From positions 124,743,501 to 124,807,500 of the forward strand of contig NC_090989.1 of the NCBI RefSeq assembly GCF_041146395.1: DNA of 64,000 nt, given 5' to 3'. This stretch comes from Eulemur rufifrons (taxonomy: Eukaryota; Chordata; Mammalia; Primates; Lemuridae). The notes under the pieces are model-generated. The model did not search any database. It was not told where the DNA came from and worked only from the letters and a program-made list of their open reading frames with translations. Positions 14,401 to 26,400 of this stretch are shown one piece after another. Position numbers and translations under genes: made by a program. Every line of letters begins with the position of its first letter. Position 1 is the first letter of the stretch.

Positions 14401-17400
14401 GTTAGGTGTGGCCCTGTGACTAAGTTTTGGTCAATGGTATGAGCAGAAGTGGTCTGGCCACTTCTAAGTCTTACCATTAAGACAACTGAGTGTGGTGGGC
14501 TCCCCTGGTCCTTTCTCCCTTTCCACAGACAGGAGGTGATGAAAACCGGATCTTCAATCTTGACCTAAACATGGAAGCTATGTGGATGGAACAGCCTCTT
14601 TATGAGGCCTGGACTATTCACCCCAAACTATTATGTAGGAGAAAAATAATATTCTATATTGCATAGTTTGCATTTTTTTTAATAGCAGCTTAACCTGGCC
14701 CCTACCAGTATACTGTGTCTCACTCCATCTGCATCTGCTCTGAGACTTGTTAGTGTTTTTCTAGCCCCTCAAGCTTTGGCTCCTTAGTTTTCCTGCCTCT
14801 CTGTTCACCATCTTATGCTTATTTCCTTGTCCACAGCTTGTCTCCTCCTCCAGGCATGCGAGTGTTCAGGCTGACTACTTCCACTGCAACTGCCTGAACT
14901 GCAAGAGATACACTGCACCTCCTCAGGTGCGTCCAGGACCTTCTCCCTTAAAACGACCTGAGACACATTCTACTTTATGCTTCCTAAAACCCTTTTACTT
15001 TTCTTGGCATCAATCCCAGGACACCTTGGGAAACTTTGACTCTGGCATTCTTTTTAAGATATCCTGAAGACTCAACTTTGTTACTGTCCACAACAGGGAG
15101 AAAAATAAACAAAATCGTGACTTAGGATCTTGTTGTTAATGCTCCTTATTTATTTGTTTTTGTTTTTGTTTTTTAGTGGCTCAGGGAAAATTCAAACACT
15201 TTCACTTTAGTAAGTTCAAATAAATGAGAATTCTCTTCCTTTCCTCATCAGTGAGCATATTAACCAACTTCTGCAATAGCTAACTTTTACACAGCACTTA
15301 CTATGTGCCAGGCACTTCTCCAAGTGCTCCACATGTGTTATCACCACTAAGCTTCACAATAAGCTACAAACAAGGAAACAAAGGCAAACAGATAGCAACT
15401 TATTCAGGGTCCTCGGCTAATCTGTAGGAAAGCTGGGGTTTTAACCTTGACTCTGACTCCAGCATCCTTTTTCTTCACCAGTAAGTGAATGTACTTCTCA
15501 ACAGGCAACATTTTCATGTGCCAACAGTGGCAATCAGCACATACCATCCTGAACTAGTACTTGGCTATTATTAATAAAAGAAATAACAAACAACCAGTTA
15601 TGGGAATTTCCATAATATAAGAATAATAGCATTTATGATGCTCGACCTATAAGGATTCTCTGATGTAGGTATTATCTTCATTTTATAGATGAGGATGTTT
15701 CAGGCTCCAGCAGAAAAGTGAGTTGAACCCTAATCTGCCTAGAACCAAAGTCCATTTTCTTTCCACTGCACCCATCTGTGCACATACACGCACACACACA
15801 CTGTACTTCCCTGTACTCATCTGTGTGCACACACACACACAGCTCACATGTAGAATAGAGTCTCTTTCACTGCACAGCACTGGGCTTTGTCAAGGCCCCA
15901 ACATTCTTAGCAACCTTCCTACTATGATTTCCAAGATGGCCTTGGGGTAGCTGTCTGTAGAGGGATCCTCCAATCTTGGCATTTGGTGTATAGTGAGGGA
16001 CTGAATCTCTCCGTGGTGATAAAAGAAGTTAGCAAAATGTTATCCAGACAACTGGTCACATCAGGCCTTGTCTCAGCCTGCTATTAATCTGCCTAAGCAG
16101 TTGAAGAAACGTGAAGAATAAAGTCTTTTTCGTTTTTCTTACCTTTTTCAGTGCAGATTCTGTGAACAACTTCATTTTTTATGCTCTTTAAAGCATCAAA
16201 GTTCTGCCCAAAGTTAACCCTTTCTTCTTTCCCAGCAATTTGTTGCAGTTCTGCTTTTTCAGCATCCCCAATGCCAACTGCATAGATGGTGATTTGCTCA
16301 GCCCTTAGTCTCTCAGCAGGTTCCAGGACTCTATCCGAGGACTTCCCATCAGTCAGCACAATGAGGTAACAGGGAACCCCACTTGTCCTATCTTTGCTTC
16401 CATTTTTTATTATTGGCAGTATGAAATCCAGGGCTTCCCCAGTATAAGTGCCACCTTCTAGTTGCTTGATGTTAGCAATAGCCTTGCGTAAGTCAATGTC
16501 ATTAGAATAGTCAGCAATATTAAATTCCACTTCCTTCTTATCTGAATACTGCACAACTCCAACTCGGACTTTGTCTGGGCCAATGCTAAACATTCCTATC
16601 GTTGACAACATAAACTCCTTGATTTGCTCAAACTGCTTTTTCTGGATGCTGGTTGAGCCATCAATGAGGAAATAGATATCAGCCTCCTTTGTATCCACAC
16701 AACCTGCAAAAAAAAAAAAAAAAAAATGTAAAGTGCATTCTTTATTTTGTTTTAGTTTTTTTCTATTTCAGCATATTACAGGGGTACAAATGTTTAGGTT
16801 ACATATATTGCCCTTGCCCCACCTGAGTGAGAGCTTCAAGTGTGTCCAACCCCCAAACGGTGCTCACCGCACCCATTAGATGTGTATATACCCATCCCTT
16901 CCTCCCCCTCCCATCTACCTGACACCCAATAAATGTTATTACTATATATGCACTTCAGTGTTGATCAGTTAATACCAATTTGATGGTGAGTACACGTGGT
17001 GCTTATTTTTCCATTCTTGGGATACTTCACTTAGTAGAATGGGCTCCAGTTCTATCCAGGATAATACAAGAGGTGCTAGACTCTGCACACTTCATCAAAG
17101 TTCATGCCAATTTTCTTCTTTAAAATTTACAAATTTATAAAGAAATTGAAACAGAGCAAGATGTAGTAGTTTGTCTAAGATTACACAGCCAGTTAATTAA
17201 AGAGTAAGGACCAGGTTCCCAAGCCTCCAGACTCTAAGTTTTTCTAGTATTGACACCTGCCTCAGACAATTTATACCTCACAATTTCTTGAGAAAAGGCA
17301 TGGGACTGATGACTTTCAGCGATTACCTCCCCAATAACCTCTTCTTCGCAGACAACTAGAACAATATATTTAAAGCTAAAATCATATTATTCTTCTACTT

Positions 17401-20400
17401 AAATAATCTATCATTGCATTTGGAATTTAAAAATCAAAAATTGGCCTTCTCTTGCCTCCTGCTTTTCTGACTCTTATTTCCAGCAATTCTTTATCTCACC
17501 CACTGTGCTCCAACCACATTGGGCTTATTTCTCTTCTTGGAATGTACCCAGGGCCTTTGTTCTTGCCCTCCTCTCTTCTTGGAATATCCTTCCCCCCATA
17601 TATTCATGTGGCTGGTTCCTTCTCATCATGGATGCGTCAAGTCAGTTCTTGAAAAAGGCCTTCTCTTACCCTCTAGCTAAAGCACATTGGTCATTATCTG
17701 CCCTATCAACCTGTTTTTTTTCTTTATGGCACTTTCTGAAATTACCTTATTCATTTGTTCATGAGCACAACCTGTCTCTTACCACAAAACGTTAGCTCTA
17801 TGAGGACAAAGACTTTGCCTAGTTCTCTGCTTCTGCCCAGAAGGCCTGGCACATCATAGGAGTTCAACAAATTTCTTTTTAATAAAAAAACCTTTCAATG
17901 TTCCTTCCTTTGTTAAGCTGAATCTATGAAAAAAGTACTTTAGATTTCTCTGTACTACCCCATGTAGTCATTTGTCAAAACTGGGTAGGAAAAAGAGCAT
18001 ATTTTCAAAATTTAGGTTATTTATGCTATTATCTGATTGAGTACATGAACTGATCCTTAAGATACAAGACAATTTAGTCATTTCATAATTATTTTGTTTC
18101 TTAACAGCTTCTGGGTAATTGATAGCTACTGATACTGCTTCAGGCTATGGGAAGTTGTTTCTTAGGAAATCAGAAATACTAGAAATAAGTGTGACCCTGA
18201 GAATTAAACTATGGAATCAATATATAAAGTATTAGGGCAAAGATAAGCAGTCATCTGCAAAAGACAAGCCTGATCCCAGGCCAGCAAAACTTGAAAGTAA
18301 CCGGAATACATTGATTTATACATATAATACAGAAGAATTAAGTGTTCATCACAAGGAAAGTAATGGTGGTGAGCCCTGAGGAAGAGAAAAATGTAAATCT
18401 AAACTACTTCATATAAAAGAAAAATTAAGTCATCCTCTCAATTGCACTAGCTACATTTCAATTGCTTAACAGCTACCATATTGGACAGCATAGGTAGAGA
18501 ACATTTCTATCATTACAAAATTTTGATTGGACAGTGTCAAAGAATGTGTCCCTTGGCTCAAAGCCTCTGCCGTGCAGTTATATATTAAGAACCAGAAGTG
18601 TCTAGAAATTTACATTCACCCACATGCTGGAATGTAAATTCTAGTTACATTGTCCCCTGACTGGGACAATTCTAAGGTTTGCTCTACACTGTCTCTAGAA
18701 TGACACAATGGAAGTAAACCAACATTACCCTCCATGGGACTTTTCTTATCATTCTTCCCTTCCTGTTTTTACTTCCTCATTTCCCTATCAATCTTCATTT
18801 TTTCCTGGGTATACTTCCCTAGTATATCAATTTCATGTGAATCCTTGCCTGGCATCCACTTCCGAGGAACCTAGCCTAAGTCAGGTACCAATATTTGAGA
18901 GCAAATGAATTAATAAGAAGCCACCTAGTGAGGCTTTATCTTCCTAGTGGGAAGATAGCCATCCCACTTGGATGGCCTTTGCCCTAACCTTGGTCCCCTA
19001 CCTTCCCATTTAGAATTTCTATTATGACAATCATAGCTTTTTTGTCACACTATTGCAAACTCCCTGAGAGAGACCACATCACACATGCCTCCTATGCCCT
19101 AATAGTTGGTACTATACCAAAGTGGCTGCCATTCTGAGGGACTCTCCTACATATCACTTAGGAGGTAACAGGAAACCTATTTTTTGCTGCTGCCTTGCAA
19201 TGTAAACACGCCAGAAAATCCAGGGCTGGCCCAGGATGCATCCTTAAAGCTGCCTTCAAATGACTGGTCTGAGGTTAAAATTAGACTTTAGTATCATTGG
19301 AAGATTACAATTCCTTTCCATGGGAGTGTAGCCAAATTCCTCTTTCAATTGCTTGGAAGCATTTTATCTGCAGAGAAAATGTGTGAAGACAGCAGATATC
19401 TCAGAATCTCAGTTAAACTCAAAGTCACATCAAGTATCTCTTATTATGTAGCTTTGAAAAGAGCTCAAACAGCTCTTACAGCAGAATTCACAAAGAATCT
19501 TAACCAGGAGATCCTTCACTAAAACAATCAAAGAAAGGTAATAAAAATGATTAAAATGTGAGAAAATACTAGTGGTTGTGCATAAAAATTTAGGTACAAG
19601 GATATCCCTGGGAGACTTTTATAAGAGCAAAACATTGCCAATGACCTATATACCCAACAATTTAAGATACGTTAAACAAATTATGGAAACAAGTAGGTAT
19701 TATTTCCAAACTAAAAAGAATGTTGCAAAAGAATACTTAAGGAAAAAGGCAAAAGTTCATAATATAAGGCTGACAGAAAAGTGGGTAAGGCAGATAATAC
19801 TGGTTATCCCAATATCCATTTTCTTCTTCCTCTATGCTAATTAAATCCCCAATTTTTACCTAGGTACCTGGCTGCCCCAAACAAAGACTTACATTTCCCA
19901 GGTCCCAATTTTACAACCAGGTGCAACATGTGACCAAGTTCTGGCCAGTGGGATGTAAGCAGAAATGGTATGTGTAACTTTTGGGATATCCTTAAAGACA
20001 AGGGGGTGGAGGCCTGCCCTTTTCCTTCCCTTTCATCTTTCTTGCTTGCTGGATGTGAATGTGATGCCTGGAGCAGTTATCTTGCACAATGGTCCTGGGA
20101 AGAAAGACCTCAAACAGCAAAAAATAACAAAAACAGAGTCCCTGACACTGTGGTGTATGTACCACACCAGATCAGTCTGCCTACCTCTGGGCTTATATGT
20201 GAAACAAACAAAAATAATAATAATTTTACCCTCTTTCAATCACTGTTATTTTTTTTTTCTGTTGCTCACACCTAAATGTAATCAAAACTGGTATAAATTA
20301 CCCAACTGTATATGCTTATACTGTCCAATATGACAGCCACTAGACACATGTGGCTAATAAAATTAAAATGAATTGAAACTATATTACATTTAAATTTCAG

Positions 20401-23400
20401 TTCCTCCATCACACTAGCCACATTTCAAGTGCACAGTAGCCACATGTGGCTGATGGCTGCCCTACTGGACAGTGCAGATAGAGACCATTTCCATCATCAC
20501 AGAAAGTTCTATCGGACAGCATTGTTATATACAATGTGATACAATTTCTAAAACTGTGTGTGTGTCTATGTAGGTATGCATGAGTGGAATGAGGAGAGAG
20601 AGACAGACTAAAAGACAAGGGAAATAAATGCTAAAGAATGGTTTTATTTGAAAATAGGATTACAGATGATTTTATTTTCTTCTGTATGTCCACTCATACT
20701 GTTACAATATTTTATAATTAACATATATTACTTTTTTATGTTTTATCGAGGTATGACTTACACCTTATAAAATTGATCCACTGTAAGTGTATCATTCAAT
20801 GATTTTTAGTAAATTTATGAAGTTGTACCATCATCACCAAAGTCTAGTTTTAGAACTTTCCCACATCTCCTAAAAATTCCTTTATCCAATTATAGTCAAT
20901 CCTCACTCCTGCACCAGCCCTAGGTAACCACTTACATAATTTCATAATAAGAAAAGTATTTTTTAAAAACATACCAGTTTTATCAAGTTCCATTTGTTCA
21001 GCATGAGTAGAAATCTGGGACCATATTTCATTTTGGAGCTTTTTCTGGAAGTTTTTACTGTAAGTTCCCAAGTCTGCATAGGACTCCAGCATGGAAATGG
21101 TCTGTCCCGGCGGGTAAGACACTATGTCTTCTAACTGGGTGTTGTTAGCCCCTTGGATGCTAATGGCAAACACAGTGGTGTCCTCCAGCCGAAGGTCCAG
21201 TGCAGCCTCACGCACCTTGTCATCTGATGGTCTGTGGGTGACCAGGACTGCAATTTGAGGCACCCCCTGTGCCCTTCTGCTGCCACTCGACTCTGAGAAG
21301 CTGTCTCTCCTCATCTGCTCGATGGCAGCCCCAGCATTGGATTTCCCAACCTGGAGAGAAAGCTTCTGGATTTGCTGCTGAAATTCAGATTGGGTTGTGC
21401 TCAATTTCAGAAAAGAAATAGCCTCTGCACTATCGCTATAGCTCATCAGTCCAAGCCGCATGCATTTGTCCTGCACATCCATGGAGCTGGTAATGTTCTC
21501 CAGGAAGCTCTGAAGGTTCCTTAAATTTTGGCTGGTACCAAGTGACTCATCCACCAGGAACACAAGGTCAGCAAGTGAATCTTTCTCACAGGTTATGGGG
21601 AGGGGAACTACAGAGAGAGGAAAAGTATAAGGATTAGTATAAATCACTGGCCCGGGGAGAGAAAGGTACTTCACAGATTGTCAAAATGCATTAGTGAAAA
21701 TAGAGGCAGTCATGACAGATGTAGTTAGCATTGTTTTCTTTCAGTCAACAAAAGACCAAAATTCTGAACAAGACTTACAACATCATTGACTTCAGAAGCT
21801 TTGCATATGCTGTTTCCTCCATCTGAAGAATGCTTGCCAATTTCCTATCACATCCTACCCCCACTGTCATCTCCACAACCACCATCTCCACCAGCACGAT
21901 CACCACCATCTTTACCACTACCATCACCCCGTCAAGGGCTGGGATGCAGGGATGAGTTAGCAGAAATATCTTTGACCCCTGTCAGGAAGCTCACTTCTAC
22001 GGTGAGGGCAGATAACTTATATTATGCTATTTCAGACAGTAGTAAGTGCTAGCAAGGAAATAAAACAGGTGATTTTATTGAGTGACTATGCTGGGCATGT
22101 ACGGGTAGCTAACTCACCTGAGACATGAAGAAGCCACCCTCTCTGAGAGGATCACATCTGGGCTGAGTTATGAGTAAAGAGAAGGATTCAGTCATGTGGA
22201 GTTCTGAAGAAAGGAATTTTGGCAGAAAGAACAACAACGGGTAGGAACAAGCAAGAAGCCCAGGGTGGTTGGAGCCCGTGAATGAGGGGAAACAATGGCG
22301 GCTGTGGTCAGGAGGCAGGATCCAGCTTATCTGGGAGTCACATGATCTGAAGTAAATCTCTTAAATATCACTCTTATGGCCGAGGGGAAATAATGAATTT
22401 AGTGATAACAACTAAGAAACAATTACCCTAGTCCAAGAAAGAGATAATGGTTCTTGGACAAGTATTACAGGAGCTAAGATGGAGCAACAGGGTAGTTTTG
22501 ATACATGATTTAGAGGTAGAACAGAAAACTTGATAAATTAGATGGAAGCATTGAGAAGAAAAGAAGAAGTGGTGAAAACTCCTGGGTTTTTGGCCTGAAC
22601 AACTGAGTGGATGGTGATATTGTCTTTTTCCAAGATAGGGAAGATAGTGGGAAGAACAAGTTATAAGGGGGATTCAGGAGTTCCATTTCAGACATGCCAA
22701 ATTTGAGAAGCTATTGGACCTTCAAGTGAAGATGCCAGGTAAGCAGTTGATTACACAATCTGGACTCCAAGGGAGAGTACACCATATTCACATAAAACAC
22801 CTACTCCAAGCACAGGTGGATGAACAGCAACTGGAAAGAGTAGCCAAGAGATAAGTTCAATCTTGCTGAAACTACACATGAGGAATGTGAGTTCTTAGAA
22901 GGCAGAGGCATGTCTTACTTATCTCTATCCCTCCCGTACCTGGTGCCTGGTGGGAACTCAGAAATATTTGTGGAATTAAATATAATTCTCATATATCTAC
23001 CAATCTACTCTGAATCCCACACAGTTGGTTAAAACAAACTCTCAGCGTGACCTGCTTGAGGATGCTGATGCATGGCCCAGAGATATGATATCACCTCTCT
23101 AAGATCATATAGCCAACTAGTGCCATCTTTTGATCTTTGGTGCAGGCCACTTTGTATCATACCATGTGGCTTCCTGGATCTTAGGACTAGATAGCACCTG
23201 CCAGAATGTCCCACTACCACCAACTGATCACAGCAGCAGCCAGGAAAATCCATTGTGCTAGAAATTCTCTCTACCTTCCTTCAGAGAGAATGGCTAGATC
23301 CCCTCATCAGTATGACATACTATAGACCATCTCCCTTAAGCTGTGTGTTGGCCTGTTTTGCCTGCTCATCAATACTACATGTGCAGCCTCCTCATTTTCC

Positions 23401-26400
23401 CCATTCCTTACGGGTGTTTCCTGGGACTACTTCCCAAGTAAACTATTTGTACTCAAGGGTCTTCTGTTTTGGAGTCTTCATGGAGAACTCACCTAAGGCA
23501 CAAATAAAGCACTTTTCAAGTGATAAGTTGTGAGTTAAGGAGGCACACGTAGTCCTCCTTTCGACCTAGGGGATCAAGAATGAAAACTGATGAGAAAAAG
23601 GTCCTCTGCATTTCTTCATGAAATACATGGACTTCCCAGGGATGAAAGGAAAGGCCAATCTGGCACCGGCTGGCTGGCAGCTTAGGGATAATAGAAAAAT
23701 GGCTTTCTGGCCTGGGAATCAGAATTCTCCCAAAGGAAACCAGCTGCAATGGCTGCGTAAGCGCTGCTTTTGAGTAGCTTTGCACACAACAGACATCAAC
23801 ATGGATGATGGCACCTTAGAGGAAGGGTTTATGCAGTCACATGAGACACTCTTGGGGGTTTTCAGAAAGTAAGTTGGGGAGAATTTTATACTGAAGGTGT
23901 GATAGCTAAGGTCTTAAATTATACAAGCGAAGGTACTGAGTCAGTTCAATTTGAGATGCTTCTAAGTGATCTCATTCATACCCATAAGCTTGTCAGAAAT
24001 ATTTTCAGTACTTTTTCAATACAAAGATCAACTCTACTGGAAGATACACTACTATTTAATGGTAGCTCTTCAGAAATATTTTTAGGCACTATTGAAAGAC
24101 ACATCTTAACATCAAAATTGTTAAAATGTGGGGCAGAGGGGGAAGTACATCTTAGATGTAAAAAATATTAGCATAAAATGATTGCATAGGCGGGAGAGCT
24201 AATGAGTCAAACTTCTGGCTTTAGTCGATCCTGATACTCACTAGAGAGATTTTACCTCTATGGGGAAAATAATGGCTCAGGAGGGGATGGGCCAACACAG
24301 CACACGGAGGGCTCAAGACCGCAGTGCACTGCACTGTGCTACCACTGTACAATGGAGGGTATCCCCGCTTCTGCCTGGCTGAACACAAAGTATGAACATG
24401 TGCTAATAGGGTCTAATTCTAAGGTTACCATTCCCATTGAGTGTTAACAGGCATATATTAAATATTTACTGTGTGTCCCATACCATACCAGGACTATGAG
24501 AGAAAGAGGACAGATAAGGATCTTATTTCTTTATCTGTAAGACTCTCGTGGATTCAACCATTAAGAAATAGAGCAGCTCCTTGTCAGACACTGAGCTAGG
24601 CACAAAGCATATAGGGGTGAACATAAGTTGCCAATTCTGCCCTCATGTGCTACCAGTTCCTTGCTGGTGGGGAGGGAAGGAGGACAAACACAGAAATGGA
24701 AAGTTAAGGGAAAGTGCTGCTGTCACAGGGTGTGCACAAGGAACTGTGAAACCCAAAGGAAATTTAAAAGGAAAGCATTCCAAAAGGATAAGAATATAGG
24801 GGTGAGATTTAAATATGACAGGAGTTATTCAAGCTCTAAGAAAGCAGAGGAGTGCATCAGGATTCCTATCAGAGAAAATGGCACAAAGACAGAAGCAAGC
24901 AAGGGTATGATGTATAGATGTTTCCACTACTTCAATATGGCTATTCATAAAAACGGAACAGGAGTTGCAAGAGATAAGGGTGGGCAGACGCAGATCTGCA
25001 TGAGGATCAGGTATCTCTTCAACCACGGGCTTCCTCACCTTGAGCATCAGCATCGACTGCTGCTTCCTCATACTTTGTTACATCCTTGATGATCTGCGTC
25101 ATGTTTTGGGAAAACGTGCTGAGGTCTCTGACTGTCCGAAGGTTGAAATGAAACTGGGACGTGGCCATAGACTTCAGGTTTTCCTCAGATGCTTTCTGCA
25201 TCCCCACGGAGATGATTTTCACCCCGTCTTTCCGCAGTGCCTCCGAAGCCTCTTCCACGTCATCCTCAGACTCGGCCGAAGCCAGGACCACCAAAATAGG
25301 GGGAAACTGCTTCTTGTCTCTCCCGTTTGTGGGTGCAGAGAAGTAAGTCCTGTGAGCCTCCTGGAGAGCATGTCCTATCCTCAGGGACCCACCGATGAAC
25401 CCGAAGTTCTTCTTGAGGTGGTTCAATATGGGATTCCTGCTCTGGAAGGTGCTCAGCTGGAACTCACTGTGGAGCTCGTCACTGTACTGGGCCAGGGCCA
25501 CACGGTATTTGTCGGCCCCTATGGGGAGACTGTTGATCATTTTGTTGAGGAATGTTTTCACAAATGGGAAAGATTTAATTCCCAGGTGATCAGAGCTGTC
25601 CACCAGAAACACCACATCTGCATACTCAGGGCCTGGCCCTATCAAAATTAAGTGACAACAAACAAAAACAAGGTTATTGTTCAGCCTTTACATTTTAGAC
25701 CACAGTACTCATTTGAGACTATCTTCTAGTATTAAGTGTATATCAGAATCCCAAGAAAAGGGTCTCCTGGAGGTCAAACAGAAGAAATCGTAACTGCTTT
25801 TACTAAAATGTCAAACAAAAGGACTTTACTGGTAGCCAACAGATTTTTCTTCCTTAACTCTATACCAGAGGCAACCAACATTGTTTTTATTTTTCAGTCC
25901 TGGAATCCCAAACTGTGATGTTGTACTAAAGGATAAATAACATGATACCACCCAAGAAAGTCCCAAAGTGGTCTACGGATATCAATTTTTCGAAGTAGTA
26001 TAGAGGAAGCTGCTGTCTTAGGTTGGAGAGGTTAGAAGCAGAGTCTAAGACCAGGATTTCAGGTGAATGGGCTCAATGAAGAGAGAAGTGGGACAGGACA
26101 AGGGAAGGAGCAGAGAAAGGTCCGTCGTCAAGTAAGGTCCAGCTTTAGCCTGCTCTGCAGGGAGCTCTGGAGCATAAATTACAGCAAAGCTATCCCTCCT
26201 TGAGGCAATAAGGTCAGTGTTTTGGGCTCCCCTATCAGTAAGTCATTGAATGCAGACCATCCCCAGGAGTGAGAGGGAAGGAACAGAAGTGCTATGGACA
26301 TAACCTCTTGGATAAGACAGCTCTTAGAAATCTCAGAGAAATTCTCCTGAGAAAGAGAGGCACACTTGTGAGCTGTTGCAGGCAATATTCACAGCAGATA

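Noticed and set aside
25040..25651. A 203-codon plus-strand frame opposite the N1 exon
   Set aside because: It is again the reverse of a conserved coding exon. The minus strand matches COL6A5 residue by residue.
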